Source of the DNA: a virus
Length of the DNA stretch: 64,000 bases
Reading direction: 5' to 3' (one strand)
Virus record (IMG/VR): IMGVR_UViG_3300050013_000165
Span: 1 to 64,000 of that record
Each line of letters begins with the position of its first letter. Within the stretch, counting starts at the first letter, position 1. The notes below the pieces were generated by a model that worked only from the letters and a program-made list of their open reading frames with translations, ran no database searches and was not told the DNA's origin. Positions 15,963-24,163 of this stretch are shown piece after piece. A program made the position numbers and the translations under genes.

Positions 15963-16544
15963 ATGGCTGCAAAGAACATCAATACACCACAGGCTCTGAA
16001 GCGTCGAATACGAGAGCAAACAATTGTTGACGACAACGGCTGTTGGATTTTCCAAGGAGCCAAAGATCGAGCAGGGTATGGGCGCTTCTATATGGGGCTC
16101 GGGCAGACTCGACGCACTCATCGCCTCACTTATGAATTGTGGGTAGGGCCAATTCCTGAAGGATTAGAGCTAGACCATCTTTGTAATACTCCGGCTTGTT
16201 GTCGTCCATCACATTTAGAACCAGTTACCGGATTAGAAAATAGGCAACGGGGGACAAAACGTCGAAAGCGATGCGGGCGCGGACATTATTACTCAAAGCG
16301 AAATACCTACATTACGCCGCAAGGTGTTCGAATGTGTCGAGAATGTCGTCGAATCCACGGAAGGATCAATGACGCCAAACGACGTCCTTCTCATCTTCCA
16401 AAGCGAATTTCTCCTAATCATTGTTTTCGTGGGCATCTTTTGACTGAAGAGAACACCTATCGCATTGATGGGGAACGTCGGTGTCGAAAATGCAGTGCCG
16501 ACCGGCAAAGAGGTTACCGCCAAGCGAAGAAAGAAGTTGCATGA
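15963..16544 (+). CDS. HNH endonuclease (HNH_3 type) with C-terminal zinc knuckles, 193 aa
   Basis: Predicted free-standing homing endonuclease. The core GCWIFQGAKDRAGYGRF, THRLTYELWVGPIPEGLELD, HLCNTPACCRPSHLEPVT is the HNH_3 pattern: D-H-L-C, then C-x-P-x-H-L-E. Two C-terminal zinc knuckles follow (KRCGRGHYY with RMCRECRR; NHCFRGHLLTEENTY with RRCRKCSAD), as is common in this family. It ends in ATGA overlap with the glycosyltransferase, and a relic of that gene's start lies at 15899. Confidence 0.9.
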   Translation: MAAKNINTPQALKRRIREQTIVDDNGCWIFQGAKDRAGYGRFYMGLGQTRRTHRLTYELWVGPIPEGLELDHLCNTPACCRPSHLEPVTGLENRQRGTKRRKRCGRGHYYSKRNTYITPQGVRMCRECRRIHGRINDAKRRPSHLPKRISPNHCFRGHLLTEENTYRIDGERRCRKCSADRQRGYRQAKKEVA

Positions 16545-17206
16545 AGATTGTCATTGGATTTCCTGTGAAGGATAGAGCTTGGGTTCTCCCACAGATGCTT
16601 CAAGCGCTCGAACAGCAAGACGTGACCTTCGAAGTCGTGGCGCTCTATACGGCGTCGGAAGACGATACGGAGCAAATCCTCAAAGACCACGGCGTCGAGA
16701 TTCACTATGACGAGAGCCCCGGCAGACCGCGGCACAAGATCGATGGGCACAACTGGGGGACACTCGATCAGTTCGAGTACATGGCGACACTGCGTAATCG
16801 CCTCGTGGACATCTGCATTGAGAAAGATGCCGATTATTTCTTCTCCCTAGACAGCGACATCATCTTGCCGCTGAACGCATTAGAGAGCCTGCTCGCCTTC
16901 TCTCAAAGCCATCCTGGTGTTGTTTCACCGGCCGTCAATATGACCATCAATCAGACGGCGTGGAACATGATGCGCTGGAACGGATTGATCGGTGTCGCTG
17001 ATCGAACCGGCAGAGCTGCGATAGGTGAGACGGGGCAAGCCGACGTAATCATGGCCGCAATGTTGCTCGACCGATTAGGGATGACAGCGCGCTGGCGACC
17101 AAATCCCAATGGTGAAGACATGGGTTTCTGCCATGATTGCGAAGAGAAGGGAGTCCCTAGATGGTGGGTTCGAGAGATCGTGTGTGACCATCTTATGTTC
17201 AGATAA
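16541..17206 (+). CDS. glycosyltransferase, GT2-like, 221 aa
   Basis: Predicted sugar transferase using a nucleotide-sugar donor. The N-terminus MKIVIGFPVKDRAWVLPQML and the strand FEVVALYTASEDDTEQIL fit the GT-A fold; FFSLDSDIILP holds the D-x-D metal site at about residue 107. The C-terminal NGEDMGFCHDCEEKGVPRW, with E-D, is the usual acceptor-side motif. It is flanked on both sides by HNH genes; its 5' end is duplicated at 15899 and its last codons (MFR-stop) recur at the end of the 3' HNH gene. It belongs functionally with the nearby heptose and glycan genes. Confidence 0.85.
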   Translation: MKIVIGFPVKDRAWVLPQMLQALEQQDVTFEVVALYTASEDDTEQILKDHGVEIHYDESPGRPRHKIDGHNWGTLDQFEYMATLRNRLVDICIEKDADYFFSLDSDIILPLNALESLLAFSQSHPGVVSPAVNMTINQTAWNMMRWNGLIGVADRTGRAAIGETGQADVIMAAMLLDRLGMTARWRPNPNGEDMGFCHDCEEKGVPRWWVREIVCDHLMFR

Positions 17207-17625
17207 TGGCTGCTCCATACACACCCGAACTGTTTTGGGCCAAAGTAGTTAAGACCGAAACATGTTGGATTTGGCAAGGAAATAGTGACAATGGTCGGGG
17301 TTACTTTTCGATCATGTGGGCTCAAAAACGACGTTACGTGCATCGCGTAGCATGGGAGTTGGTCAATGGTCCCATTCCAGACGGATTACAAATTGACCAT
17401 TTATGCAGAAACAAGCGCTGTGTCAATCCCACTCACCTCGAACCCGTTACAGGACGCATCAACAAATTGCGTGGAAATACAATCACTCGGAGAAATGCGG
17501 AGGTGACACATTGCGTTCGAGGCCATCCTTACGACAAAGAAAACACCATTGTGGGGACTACGCCCCTTGGAACTCCTCGGCGAGCTTGTCGGAAGTGTCG
17601 AAAGCTTTATCGGATGTTTCGTTGA
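17206..17625 (+). CDS. HNH endonuclease (HNH_3 type), 139 aa
   Basis: Predicted homing endonuclease. It shows CWIWQGNSDNGRGYFSI, HRVAWELVNGPIPDGLQID, HLCRNKRCVNPTHLEPVT, then one zinc knuckle (THCVRGHPYDKENT ... ACRKCRKL). It starts in TAATG overlap with the glycosyltransferase. Its last codons, ATG TTT CGT TGA, spell MFR-stop, the same as the end of the glycosyltransferase (ATG TTC AGA TAA). Its 3' end overlaps the convergent epimerase gene by 68 bases. It is related to, but only partly like, the 15963 enzyme. Confidence 0.9.
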   Translation: MAAPYTPELFWAKVVKTETCWIWQGNSDNGRGYFSIMWAQKRRYVHRVAWELVNGPIPDGLQIDHLCRNKRCVNPTHLEPVTGRINKLRGNTITRRNAEVTHCVRGHPYDKENTIVGTTPLGTPRRACRKCRKLYRMFR

Positions 17626-18595
17626 GCTGTTGCTCGATCCAGGTGTAAAGCATTGCGAGTCCGTATTCGAGAGAGACTTCCGGTTCCCATCCGCAGACTT
17701 CTTTGGCGAGAGAAATGTCCGCATTGCGTGCATCTACACCGATTGCTCCATCGACATAGCGGCGACTCAAACGAACACCGCCAATCTGTTCGACTATTGA
17801 AACAAGATCATCAACGGTGACCGAACGGTCGCTTCCGATGTTTACCGGCTTTGAGTAATCGGATTCCATCAAGGCGATGGTTCCTCGAACGCAATCCTCC
17901 ATGTGAAGGTAACTGCGGAGCTGCTTGCCGGTCCCCCAAATCTCGATCTCATGGTTCCCTGTCTTGACGGCCGTTGCTACTTTGCGGCACATCGCTGCCG
18001 GAGCCTTCTCCTTGCCGTCGTTCCACGTTGAGTGCTCGCCGAAGACGTTGTGGTATCGAGCGATGCGGACTTCGAGTCCTTGCTCTTCGGCGTAATGCTT
18101 CATTAGCTCTTCCATGTAGAGCTTCGAGAATCCGTAGCCTTCCTCGGGCTGTGCAGGCCATGCCATGTCTTCTGACATTTGCCAATCGTTTGACTGACCA
18201 GAACCACCAACCATGTACTTGGTGTTTTGTAGATTTGTGTTGTAAACACAAGCGCTCGACGAAAAGAAGACCCGTGGTACTCCGGCTTTGACTGCTTCCC
18301 GAAGGATCGCTATGCCAATTTCAATGCTCTCGGCACACGCCACTTTGTGGGTGGTGATGTAACCGATGCCGCCCATGTTCTCGGCAAGATCGTAGATGGC
18401 ATCAGCTCCTCGAAACGCCCCCGAACCGCCAACTTTGGTGCAGTCGAGTTGCACGTTCTGTGCCTGATTGTGTAATTGCCACCATTCGTTCTTTGGCTTG
18501 ATGTCGATGGCTCGAACTTCGTTTCCTCGGACCAATAGCTCCCTAACCAAATGTCCGCCAATGGCACCACCGGCCCCGCAAACAACGATCTTCAT
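17558..18595 (-). CDS. NAD-dependent nucleotide-sugar epimerase/dehydratase, GDP-mannose 3,5-epimerase-like, 345 aa
   Basis: Extended short-chain dehydrogenase. The N-terminal MKIVVCGAGGAIGGHLVREL carries G-x-x-G-x-x-G for NAD. DLAENMGGIGYI resembles the A-D-M-G-G-M-G-x-I block typical of GDP-mannose 3,5-epimerase. SSSACVYN and YGFSKLYMEEL give the Ser and the Tyr-x-x-x-Lys catalytic residues. The end part (VNIGSDRSVTVDDLVSIVEQ) is the usual sugar-nucleotide side. It probably acts on a GDP-sugar, here perhaps GDP-heptose made by the neighbouring operon, but the substrate is inferred. GGAGG lies upstream of ATG 18595. It is divergent from GmhA with an 86-base gap. Confidence 0.87.
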   Translation of the reverse strand: MKIVVCGAGGAIGGHLVRELLVRGNEVRAIDIKPKNEWWQLHNQAQNVQLDCTKVGGSGAFRGADAIYDLAENMGGIGYITTHKVACAESIEIGIAILREAVKAGVPRVFFSSSACVYNTNLQNTKYMVGGSGQSNDWQMSEDMAWPAQPEEGYGFSKLYMEELMKHYAEEQGLEVRIARYHNVFGEHSTWNDGKEKAPAAMCRKVATAVKTGNHEIEIWGTGKQLRSYLHMEDCVRGTIALMESDYSKPVNIGSDRSVTVDDLVSIVEQIGGVRLSRRYVDGAIGVDARNADISLAKEVCGWEPEVSLEYGLAMLYTWIEQQLNETSDKAFDTSDKLAEEFQGA

Positions 18596-18681
18596 TAGAG
18601 GTTCCCTCCGAGTCGGAATTGAATTGAGATCGACGGTAGCTGGCAAGTAGAAAGGGGTCATAGTCAATTTCGGGAGATCAA

Positions 18682-19254
18682 ATGTCGTTCGCCGAGGAGT
18701 ATTTGAACGAGACCCGTGCGATTATCGATCAGCTCGATTACGAGCAAATCGAAGCAATCGCTCAGGGTATTGCCGGAGTTAGACGGCTTTTCATCCTCGG
18801 TGTTGGGGGCTCAGCAGCAACGGCTTCACATGCAGTGAACGACTTCCGAAAGATTTGTGGTGTCGAGGCCTACGCACCAACTGACAACGTGGCCGAGCTA
18901 ACAGCGCGCACGAACGACAACGGTTGGGGGACAACTTTCGTTGACTGGCTAAAGGTTTCGAAGCTCGACAGTGACGACGGTGTTCTAATCCTCTCGGTCG
19001 GCGGCGGGGACAGCCACGGAGCTTCACCCAATCTTGCTGAAGCGATTAAGTACGCTCGCCGGACATTGGGAATCGAGAAGGGTATCGGAGCAACAATCTT
19101 TGGCATCGTTAGTCGCGACGGGGGGTACACGAAACGATTTGGTGATCGTGTGCTAGTAATCCCTCCGCTTTACGAGAACCGGATTACACCTCACACGGAA
19201 GGATTGTGTTCAGTGATCTTGCACTTAATCGTTTCTCATCCGGCACTCTCATGA
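18682..19254 (+). CDS. gmhA: SIS-domain sugar-phosphate isomerase, GmhA-like, 190 aa
   Basis: Matches phosphoheptose isomerase (sedoheptulose-7-phosphate to D-glycero-D-manno-heptose-7-phosphate). The length (about 190) is usual. LFILGVGGSAATASHAVNDF is the phosphate-binding motif with the typical N-D-F-R-K continuation. LSVGGGDSHGASPNLAEAI is the second SIS motif, and ITPHTEGLCSVILHLIVSH is the last helix. GmhA is normally a zinc-dependent tetramer in the cytoplasm. Bacterial GmhA has S-G-N-S-x-x-S-x-N, so the G-G-G-D-S-H-G version here is a variation. It is first in a four-gene operon joined by ATGA/TTGA overlaps; GGGAG precedes the ATG. Confidence 0.85.
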   Translation: MSFAEEYLNETRAIIDQLDYEQIEAIAQGIAGVRRLFILGVGGSAATASHAVNDFRKICGVEAYAPTDNVAELTARTNDNGWGTTFVDWLKVSKLDSDDGVLILSVGGGDSHGASPNLAEAIKYARRTLGIEKGIGATIFGIVSRDGGYTKRFGDRVLVIPPLYENRITPHTEGLCSVILHLIVSHPALS

Positions 19255-19940
19255 AGCTCTTTTGCGATGGTGCCGATTTGCGCTCAATGGAGCGTTATGC
19301 CGAGGAAGATTTCATTCACGGATTCACCACGAATCCGACCTTGATGGCGAAAGAAGGTGTGCGACAGTACGAAACCTTCGCCAAGGAAGCGCTACGACTC
19401 ACGGTCAAACCGATCTCGTTCGAAGTACTGGCCGACGAACCTTCCGAGATGGTGCGCCAAGCTCGAATCATCGGTAGCTGGGGCGAAAACGTCTTCATCA
19501 AGATTCCAATCCAAACGACCAAAGGTCGCCACACGACTGAGATCATCTCGACGCTCAGTAGGGAAGGGTTCAGGATCAATGTCACCGCAGTGTTCACCGA
19601 GGCGCAGGTTTCTCGTGCAGCGACGGCACTCACTGGTGGCATCAATCGAGGGATCATTTCGGTGTTCGCCGGACGAATTGCCGACACTGGCGTTGATCCA
19701 ATAAGGACGATACGTTACGCACGAGACTGGGCAGGCAGATGGTCCGAAGTTCTTTGGGCGAGCCCGCGTGCAGTGTGGGACTACTACGCAGCCGATTATG
19801 CGGGCGCACAGATCATCACCATGACACCAGAGCTGATCGAGAAGATGCGAGCAAGTGCGGGCAAAGACCTCACTCTGTTTTCGCTTGAAACGGTGGTGAT
19901 GTTTCACAACGACGCCAAGGCTTCTGGTCTCTCGCTTTGA
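19251..19940 (+). CDS. talC: transaldolase, TalC-like, 229 aa
   Basis: Small TalC/fructose-6-phosphate aldolase family enzyme. MKLFCDGADLRSMERY and GFTTNPTLMAKEG are the usual N-terminal motifs; ISFEVLADE and NVFIKIPIQTT contain the strand with the Schiff-base Lys84. INVTAVFTEAQV and ISVFAGRIADTGVDP complete the barrel. The length is slightly above the bacterial 214-220. Cyanophage TalC is known as a metabolic gene for the pentose phosphate route. Here it lies between GmhA and the heptose kinase, so it most likely makes sedoheptulose-7-phosphate as substrate for GmhA (inference). Confidence 0.88.
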   Translation: MKLFCDGADLRSMERYAEEDFIHGFTTNPTLMAKEGVRQYETFAKEALRLTVKPISFEVLADEPSEMVRQARIIGSWGENVFIKIPIQTTKGRHTTEIISTLSREGFRINVTAVFTEAQVSRAATALTGGINRGIISVFAGRIADTGVDPIRTIRYARDWAGRWSEVLWASPRAVWDYYAADYAGAQIITMTPELIEKMRASAGKDLTLFSLETVVMFHNDAKASGLSL

Positions 19941-20890
19941 TCATTACTCAAACCCCGCTGCGCCTCACACTCGGCGGCGGGGGCACCGACGACCCAACCT
20001 TCGTAAAGGAACACGGAGGCTTTGCACTAACGGTGGCAATCGACAAACACGTCTTCGTGGGCATTCACAAAATGCTCGATCCTGGCTATCGTTTGAAATA
20101 TGCCAAGGAAGAGATCGTCAACGAACTCGATGAGATCAAGCACCCGATGTTTCGGGAAGCGCTCCGCTATTACCAAGTTCCTCCTGGCGTTGAGCTTGTC
20201 TCTCTTGCTGACATTCATTCTGGTAGTGGTCTTGGTTCTTCTGCTGCCTTCACAGTCAGTCTTTGTCGTGCTCTGGCTGCTTTCACGGGTCGCCACCCCA
20301 TTCACCGCTATGAGATAGCTCGGGTTGCTGCACACATCGAGCTAGAAGTTCTTGGTCGCGGTGGAGGTGTGCAAGATCACTGGGCGTGTGCGCTCGGGGA
20401 CCTTCAGGCGTTGACGTTTCGTCGTGACGGCTCAGTTGATTACGACTACATCCCAATGCAAGGACACGTCGTCAAAGAGCTTCAAGCAGGGCTCTGCATG
20501 TTCCTGGTCGGCTACTCACGCGATGCCGACACGGTGCTCGTCGAACAGTCTCAGGACGGGCTCGCCGAGATCAAAGCTCGGGGGTATGAGGCCTACGAAC
20601 TTCTCTGTCAAGGTGAGCTTCGGACGTGGGCCGAGAACATGAATTACCACTGGGAGGCCAAGAAGAAGCGCTCGAATTTGATCTCGTCAAACGAGGTCGA
20701 TGAGATGTACGCTTACGGTCTCGCCAATGGAGCCATAGGCGGCAAGCTCGTCGGTGCCGGAGGTGGGGGCTTCCTAATGTTCTATACCGAGGAGCCCGAG
20801 CGATTGTCGTCGGCGTTCCGAGGCAAACTTCAAGAGGTTCAATTTGAGTTCACAGGAGATGGAACCGAAACCATCACACGCACTCCCTAA
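19937..20890 (+). CDS. hddA: GHMP kinase, D-glycero-D-manno-heptose 7-phosphate kinase (HddA)-like, 317 aa
   Basis: GHMP-family sugar kinase. TPLRLTLGGGGTDDPTFVKE is motif 1, SGSGLGSSAAFTVSLCRAL is the ATP-binding motif 2, and KLVGAGGGGFLMFY is motif 3. HddA adds a phosphate at C1 of heptose-7-phosphate. The length fits HddA (about 340). The TTG start at 19937 overlaps the previous stop (TTGA), and no better start lies nearby. GHMP enzymes also phosphorylate fucose or galactose, but the neighbours GmhA and HddC favour the heptose. Confidence 0.85.
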   Translation: MIITQTPLRLTLGGGGTDDPTFVKEHGGFALTVAIDKHVFVGIHKMLDPGYRLKYAKEEIVNELDEIKHPMFREALRYYQVPPGVELVSLADIHSGSGLGSSAAFTVSLCRALAAFTGRHPIHRYEIARVAAHIELEVLGRGGGVQDHWACALGDLQALTFRRDGSVDYDYIPMQGHVVKELQAGLCMFLVGYSRDADTVLVEQSQDGLAEIKARGYEAYELLCQGELRTWAENMNYHWEAKKKRSNLISSNEVDEMYAYGLANGAIGGKLVGAGGGGFLMFYTEEPERLSSAFRGKLQEVQFEFTGDGTETITRTP

Positions 20891-21419
20891 GCAGTTGCAG
20901 TGTGTGGTGCTGGCCGGTGGGTATGGCACTCGATTGGCTCCCCTCACCGACAACTGCCCGAAGATCATGGTGCCTGTTCTTGGGCGTCCCTTTGCCTATT
21001 GGCAGCTTGATCTCATGAAGAAGTGGGGCGTCACTGAGGTTGTCTATTGCGTCAATCATCTCGCTCACAAAGTGAGAGAGCTGGGCGACGATTACAAAGG
21101 CATCCGCTTGCTCTACAGCGAAGAGAAGAACCGACCACCAGATGCATTGTGGAAGTTTGCTGTTCGCAACGCACTCCCGCTTCTCGATGAAGAGTTCTTG
21201 TTGATGTACGGCGACTCTTATTTGCCGGACGTGGACATTGACTCAGTGAAAGCGTTTGGTCCTTCACTCATCACGTCGTGGCAAGGGATCGACTACGGGT
21301 TGTGGCACTGCCATCGAAGCGAGTTCGCATTCGCCGAGCTTCAAATCATCGAGCGCTTTCACGAGATCGGTTCTCTCGAAGGGCTCGTCGAGCTAGAGGC
21401 GTATCTACAAAACCGGTAA
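20844..21419 (+). CDS. hddC: sugar-phosphate nucleotidyltransferase, HddC-like, 191 aa
   Basis: Nucleotidyltransferase of the glucose-1-phosphate thymidylyltransferase fold. VVLAGGYGTRLAPLTDNCPK is the nucleotide-binding loop with the catalytic Lys, VPVLGRPFAYWQLDLMKKWG follows, and LLMYGDSYLPDVD holds the metal-binding Asp. HddC joins GMP to heptose-1-phosphate to make GDP-D-glycero-D-manno-heptose. It is shorter than typical HddC (about 230). TTG at 20844 (behind AGAGG) or ATG at 20859 could be the start. It overlaps the kinase gene by 47 bases. Its 3' end overlaps the convergent glycosyltransferase by 15 bases. Confidence 0.83.
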   Translation: MSSQEMEPKPSHALPKQLQCVVLAGGYGTRLAPLTDNCPKIMVPVLGRPFAYWQLDLMKKWGVTEVVYCVNHLAHKVRELGDDYKGIRLLYSEEKNRPPDALWKFAVRNALPLLDEEFLLMYGDSYLPDVDIDSVKAFGPSLITSWQGIDYGLWHCHRSEFAFAELQIIERFHEIGSLEGLVELEAYLQNR

Positions 21420-22169
21420 TGGTGGGCGGCGCATGAAGTCGATGTTGCACTCGTTCGAGCCCTCAGGGTCGATGCGCCAGTTCGCCAACGGGTTGTCGCT
21501 CTTGTAGTACATCAGCGTTTCAGTGATGAACTTGAAGCGTGGCCCAGCGAGTTCGAGCGCAGTCAAGGTGAACTGCACATCACAGCCCTTCTCGTACCAC
21601 GCACCTATCTTCGGTCCACCGTCGTAATGAAACTGATCCACGGGGACGTTGTTGAAGATGCGACCTTTCATCGTTCGAAGGTGGTTGAAGTACACAGCGC
21701 CGAACGCTCGATAGGAGCGGTTCGCTATCACTTCCGGCGGGTACTCGCGTGCCGGTGGGCAACCAGGCTCTGGTGGGTCCGGTAGGTAGCTCCCATACGT
21801 CGCCAGCGTGTCGTCGGCGTAATAGTCGAGCAAGTGCGCAAGAACATCGGGGTGTGCAAAGCGATCACCATCAAGGTCAAGAAAGATGATGATGTCGTCA
21901 TCGGCAGGCTCCATCTTCTGGATGCCTTCCCAACGCATTTGGGTGTCGAGCTTCCACGGAGCTTCATCGTTTCCGTTGAAGATGATTTTGTTGGGGTAAT
22001 CAAGAAGGGCGCACTCTATTTGGTGTCCAGCGGGATCAGTCGCCCAGTCTTCGGTCTCATAGGAGATGCAGAGTTGCCAGTCCTTGACAGTCTGCATTCC
22101 AACGGAGGAGATCGTTTGGTGAATCTGTTGTGGTGTGCACTTCCAACCGTTGCTGATGATTTTGAACAT
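21405..22169 (-). CDS. GT2-like glycosyltransferase, 254 aa
   Basis: Predicted sugar transferase. The N-terminus MFKIISNGWKCTPQQIHQTI replaces the usual V-S-V-I-I-P-x-Y-N. The core IIIFLDLDGDRFAHPDVLAH gives D-L-D-G-D at about residue 97, the metal site, and ATYGSYLPDP and RTMKGRIFNNVPVDQF follow. It is a paralogue of the upstream neighbour (DGDRFAH, RTMK, DQF and MFKI are shared). It is the last gene of the minus-strand glycan operon, overlapping by one base (TAATG). Confidence 0.82.
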   Translation of the reverse strand: MFKIISNGWKCTPQQIHQTISSVGMQTVKDWQLCISYETEDWATDPAGHQIECALLDYPNKIIFNGNDEAPWKLDTQMRWEGIQKMEPADDDIIIFLDLDGDRFAHPDVLAHLLDYYADDTLATYGSYLPDPPEPGCPPAREYPPEVIANRSYRAFGAVYFNHLRTMKGRIFNNVPVDQFHYDGGPKIGAWYEKGCDVQFTLTALELAGPRFKFITETLMYYKSDNPLANWRIDPEGSNECNIDFMRRPPLPVL

Positions 22170-22978
22170 TAGAACTTCTTCTTTAGTGGCGGCTTTGCCC
22201 TGAAGTTGTCATCGCACTCTTTGTTCTCGTTGTTATTCATGCGCCACGCCGAGAACGGATTGAGTGAGTTGTAGACCATCAGCACCTCTTCGATGTAGCG
22301 ATGGCGGTAGCCGACCATTTCGAGCGCGGGGATCATCGAGGTGACGTCATCGACTTTCTTATACCACTCTCCCTTTTTGTGTGGGTACTTTTCAGCGCCG
22401 TTGCCGAGAACGTCTTCGGACCACTGGAACTGATCGAGTGGGATTGCGTTGAAGACCTCGAACTTCATGGTGCGCAAATCAGCAGCACGATAGGGGGCAG
22501 AGCGAAACGAGCGATCCACAATGACCTTGTTGTCGTAGGGAAGGGCTCGCAGTGGAGAACCGACAGGTGGCACGTTCTCGTAGTTCCCATACGTCAAGAG
22601 CGGAAAGCCGTCAGCGTAAGCGTCGTGCACTCTGTCCAACACTTGGTGGTGTGCAAACCGATCCCCGTCAAGGTTGAGCCAAATGATGACGTCTTCGTCG
22701 TCGGGCTCCATCGCCTGAATTGCCTCATAGCGAGCCTTCGTACCGTAAATGAAGTTCTCTTGGCCGGTGCGAATTGTGTACCTGAATTGCGTGTCGCGAT
22801 CAGATGCCGCTTTGATCCACCATTTGAGTCGGTAATCGACAGAGAAGGTTTCTTCTTCGTTCTCTGACTCGTAGGAGATCATGACCTCAAAGTCACGACG
22901 ACTCTGCAAATCGATTGAGTTGAGGGTCCACATCATGGAGTCGAAACAGCGCCACCCGGCGCACACAATCTTAAACAC
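22169..22978 (-). CDS. GT2-like glycosyltransferase, 269 aa
   Basis: Paralogue of the 21405 gene. MFKIVCAGWRCFDSMMWTLN and VIIWLNLDGDRFAHHQVLDR carry an N-L-D-G-D variant of the D-x-D site, and YGNYENVPPVGSPLR, RTMKFEVFNAIPLDQFQW follow. The Asn in place of the first Asp may matter for metal binding. It has the usual length for the family. The tandem copy suggests two similar sugar linkages. Confidence 0.82.
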   Translation of the reverse strand: MFKIVCAGWRCFDSMMWTLNSIDLQSRRDFEVMISYESENEEETFSVDYRLKWWIKAASDRDTQFRYTIRTGQENFIYGTKARYEAIQAMEPDDEDVIIWLNLDGDRFAHHQVLDRVHDAYADGFPLLTYGNYENVPPVGSPLRALPYDNKVIVDRSFRSAPYRAADLRTMKFEVFNAIPLDQFQWSEDVLGNGAEKYPHKKGEWYKKVDDVTSMIPALEMVGYRHRYIEEVLMVYNSLNPFSAWRMNNNENKECDDNFRAKPPLKKKF

Positions 22979-23516
22979 GAGGCGTCAACCGAAAGATGTC
23001 GTCTTTGAGATCACAATCGAAATCGTTTTTGATTGCGGTCTCTGCCACCCACTCGTAATGGGGGTAGTCCTTGAACTCCTCTGTGTGCTCCGGCATACCA
23101 CCAAAGAGACGAGCATCGTCGATGAGGATCACGCTCCCCTTTGGTGCAGTTACTGCTGCTTCAAGTTCCGCAACGATGGGGGTGTCGCTGTCGGCAGCTT
23201 TGGCTGTGCCGTCGCCCGAGTAGTGGCCGTCCAACCAAAAGAGAATTGGTTGGTGATCAATGACGAGATGCTTCAGTAGCTCGCCGCTGTTTCCATGAAG
23301 ACAAGTCACATGGGCGAAGGGTGCAAATCGTGCGCGACAGTGATCGTAAAGCCCTTCATCAAGTTCAATGGTGATGATCTTGTCGAAGTCTTCAATCAAG
23401 CCACCGGGAGTGGTTCCATATCCACTTCCACTTTCGATGAGAACGTGGAGATCGTAGGAACGGGCATAGCCACGCATCATGTTCATGCGCTGCTCGAACT
23501 CTAAGATGTGTGACAT
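22971..23516 (-). CDS. class I SAM-dependent methyltransferase, 181 aa
   Basis: Predicted methyltransferase of small-molecule or sugar type. LHVLIESGSGYGTTPGGLIE is the SAM-binding motif 1 variant, IITIELDEGLYDHCRARF is motif 2, and ILFWLDGHYSGDGTA with DTPIVAELEAAV and SVILIDDARLF complete the fold. The W-L-D-G-H-Y pattern is seen in bacterial sugar methyltransferase-like proteins. The AAGGAG before ATG 23516 fixes the start. It overlaps the glycosyltransferase gene by 8 bases. Confidence 0.8.
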   Translation of the reverse strand: MSHILEFEQRMNMMRGYARSYDLHVLIESGSGYGTTPGGLIEDFDKIITIELDEGLYDHCRARFAPFAHVTCLHGNSGELLKHLVIDHQPILFWLDGHYSGDGTAKAADSDTPIVAELEAAVTAPKGSVILIDDARLFGGMPEHTEEFKDYPHYEWVAETAIKNDFDCDLKDDIFRLTPRV

Positions 23517-24163
23517 CAGTTGCTCCTTACTGCCAGATAGTTTCGGTATTCGTAATCGTCGCTTGCGTCTCGAATGGGGCGCATGTGTCCGTCTCGGTAC
23601 TCGTAGATGGTGAAAGCCGATGGAAGCCAATCAATGGCGTCTTGAAGACGCTCACTCCACGGAGAGCCAGGTCCCCATGTGCCGCCGTACTCGAACTGCA
23701 CGGCCTGGATCATCTCTTCAGCAAGTGCGTGTGTTGCACCTTTGATGACAGGGACTTCATAGCCCTCAGTATCGATCTTCAAGAAAATGTCGTCTTCAAC
23801 TTTGTAATTGAGTAAATAGTTGTCAATGGTTGTGACACTGACTTCTTCCCACTCCTCGCCCTCGAACACGCCACGCAAGTGCGATTGACAAATGTCGTCG
23901 GTGCCGAGTGTGAGCTTTGTGCGTTCGATGATGTTCCCAACAGCCGTGTTGATTACCGACGTTCTCAAATCACCCGAGTACTTTTCAGCGAGAAGCATTG
24001 CAGCACCTGAGCGAGGTTCGAATAGGTGCGCCTCAACGTGCCCGCAGTGCTCTCGAACGCAATCGGTGTAGGCACCTTCTGCTGCACCGACATCGAACAG
24101 GACGAACTCGTCGTGGAATAAGTTGAAGACCATCTCGATAATGGCGTGCTCGTCAGCCTGCAT
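23516..24163 (-). CDS. FkbM-family methyltransferase, 215 aa
   Basis: FkbM-type O-methyltransferase fold: FVLFDVGAAEGAYTDCVREH (SAM site), EAHLFEPRS, NTAVGN, DDICQSHLRG, VSVTTIDNYL and FLKIDTEGYEVPVIKGA, with I-D-T-E-G the family hallmark. It probably methylates a glycan built by the neighbouring transferases. ATG at 24163 is chosen for GGAAG 6 bases upstream. It overlaps the next upstream gene by 11 bases. Confidence 0.88.
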   Translation of the reverse strand: MQADEHAIIEMVFNLFHDEFVLFDVGAAEGAYTDCVREHCGHVEAHLFEPRSGAAMLLAEKYSGDLRTSVINTAVGNIIERTKLTLGTDDICQSHLRGVFEGEEWEEVSVTTIDNYLLNYKVEDDIFLKIDTEGYEVPVIKGATHALAEEMIQAVQFEYGGTWGPGSPWSERLQDAIDWLPSAFTIYEYRDGHMRPIRDASDDYEYRNYLAVRSN

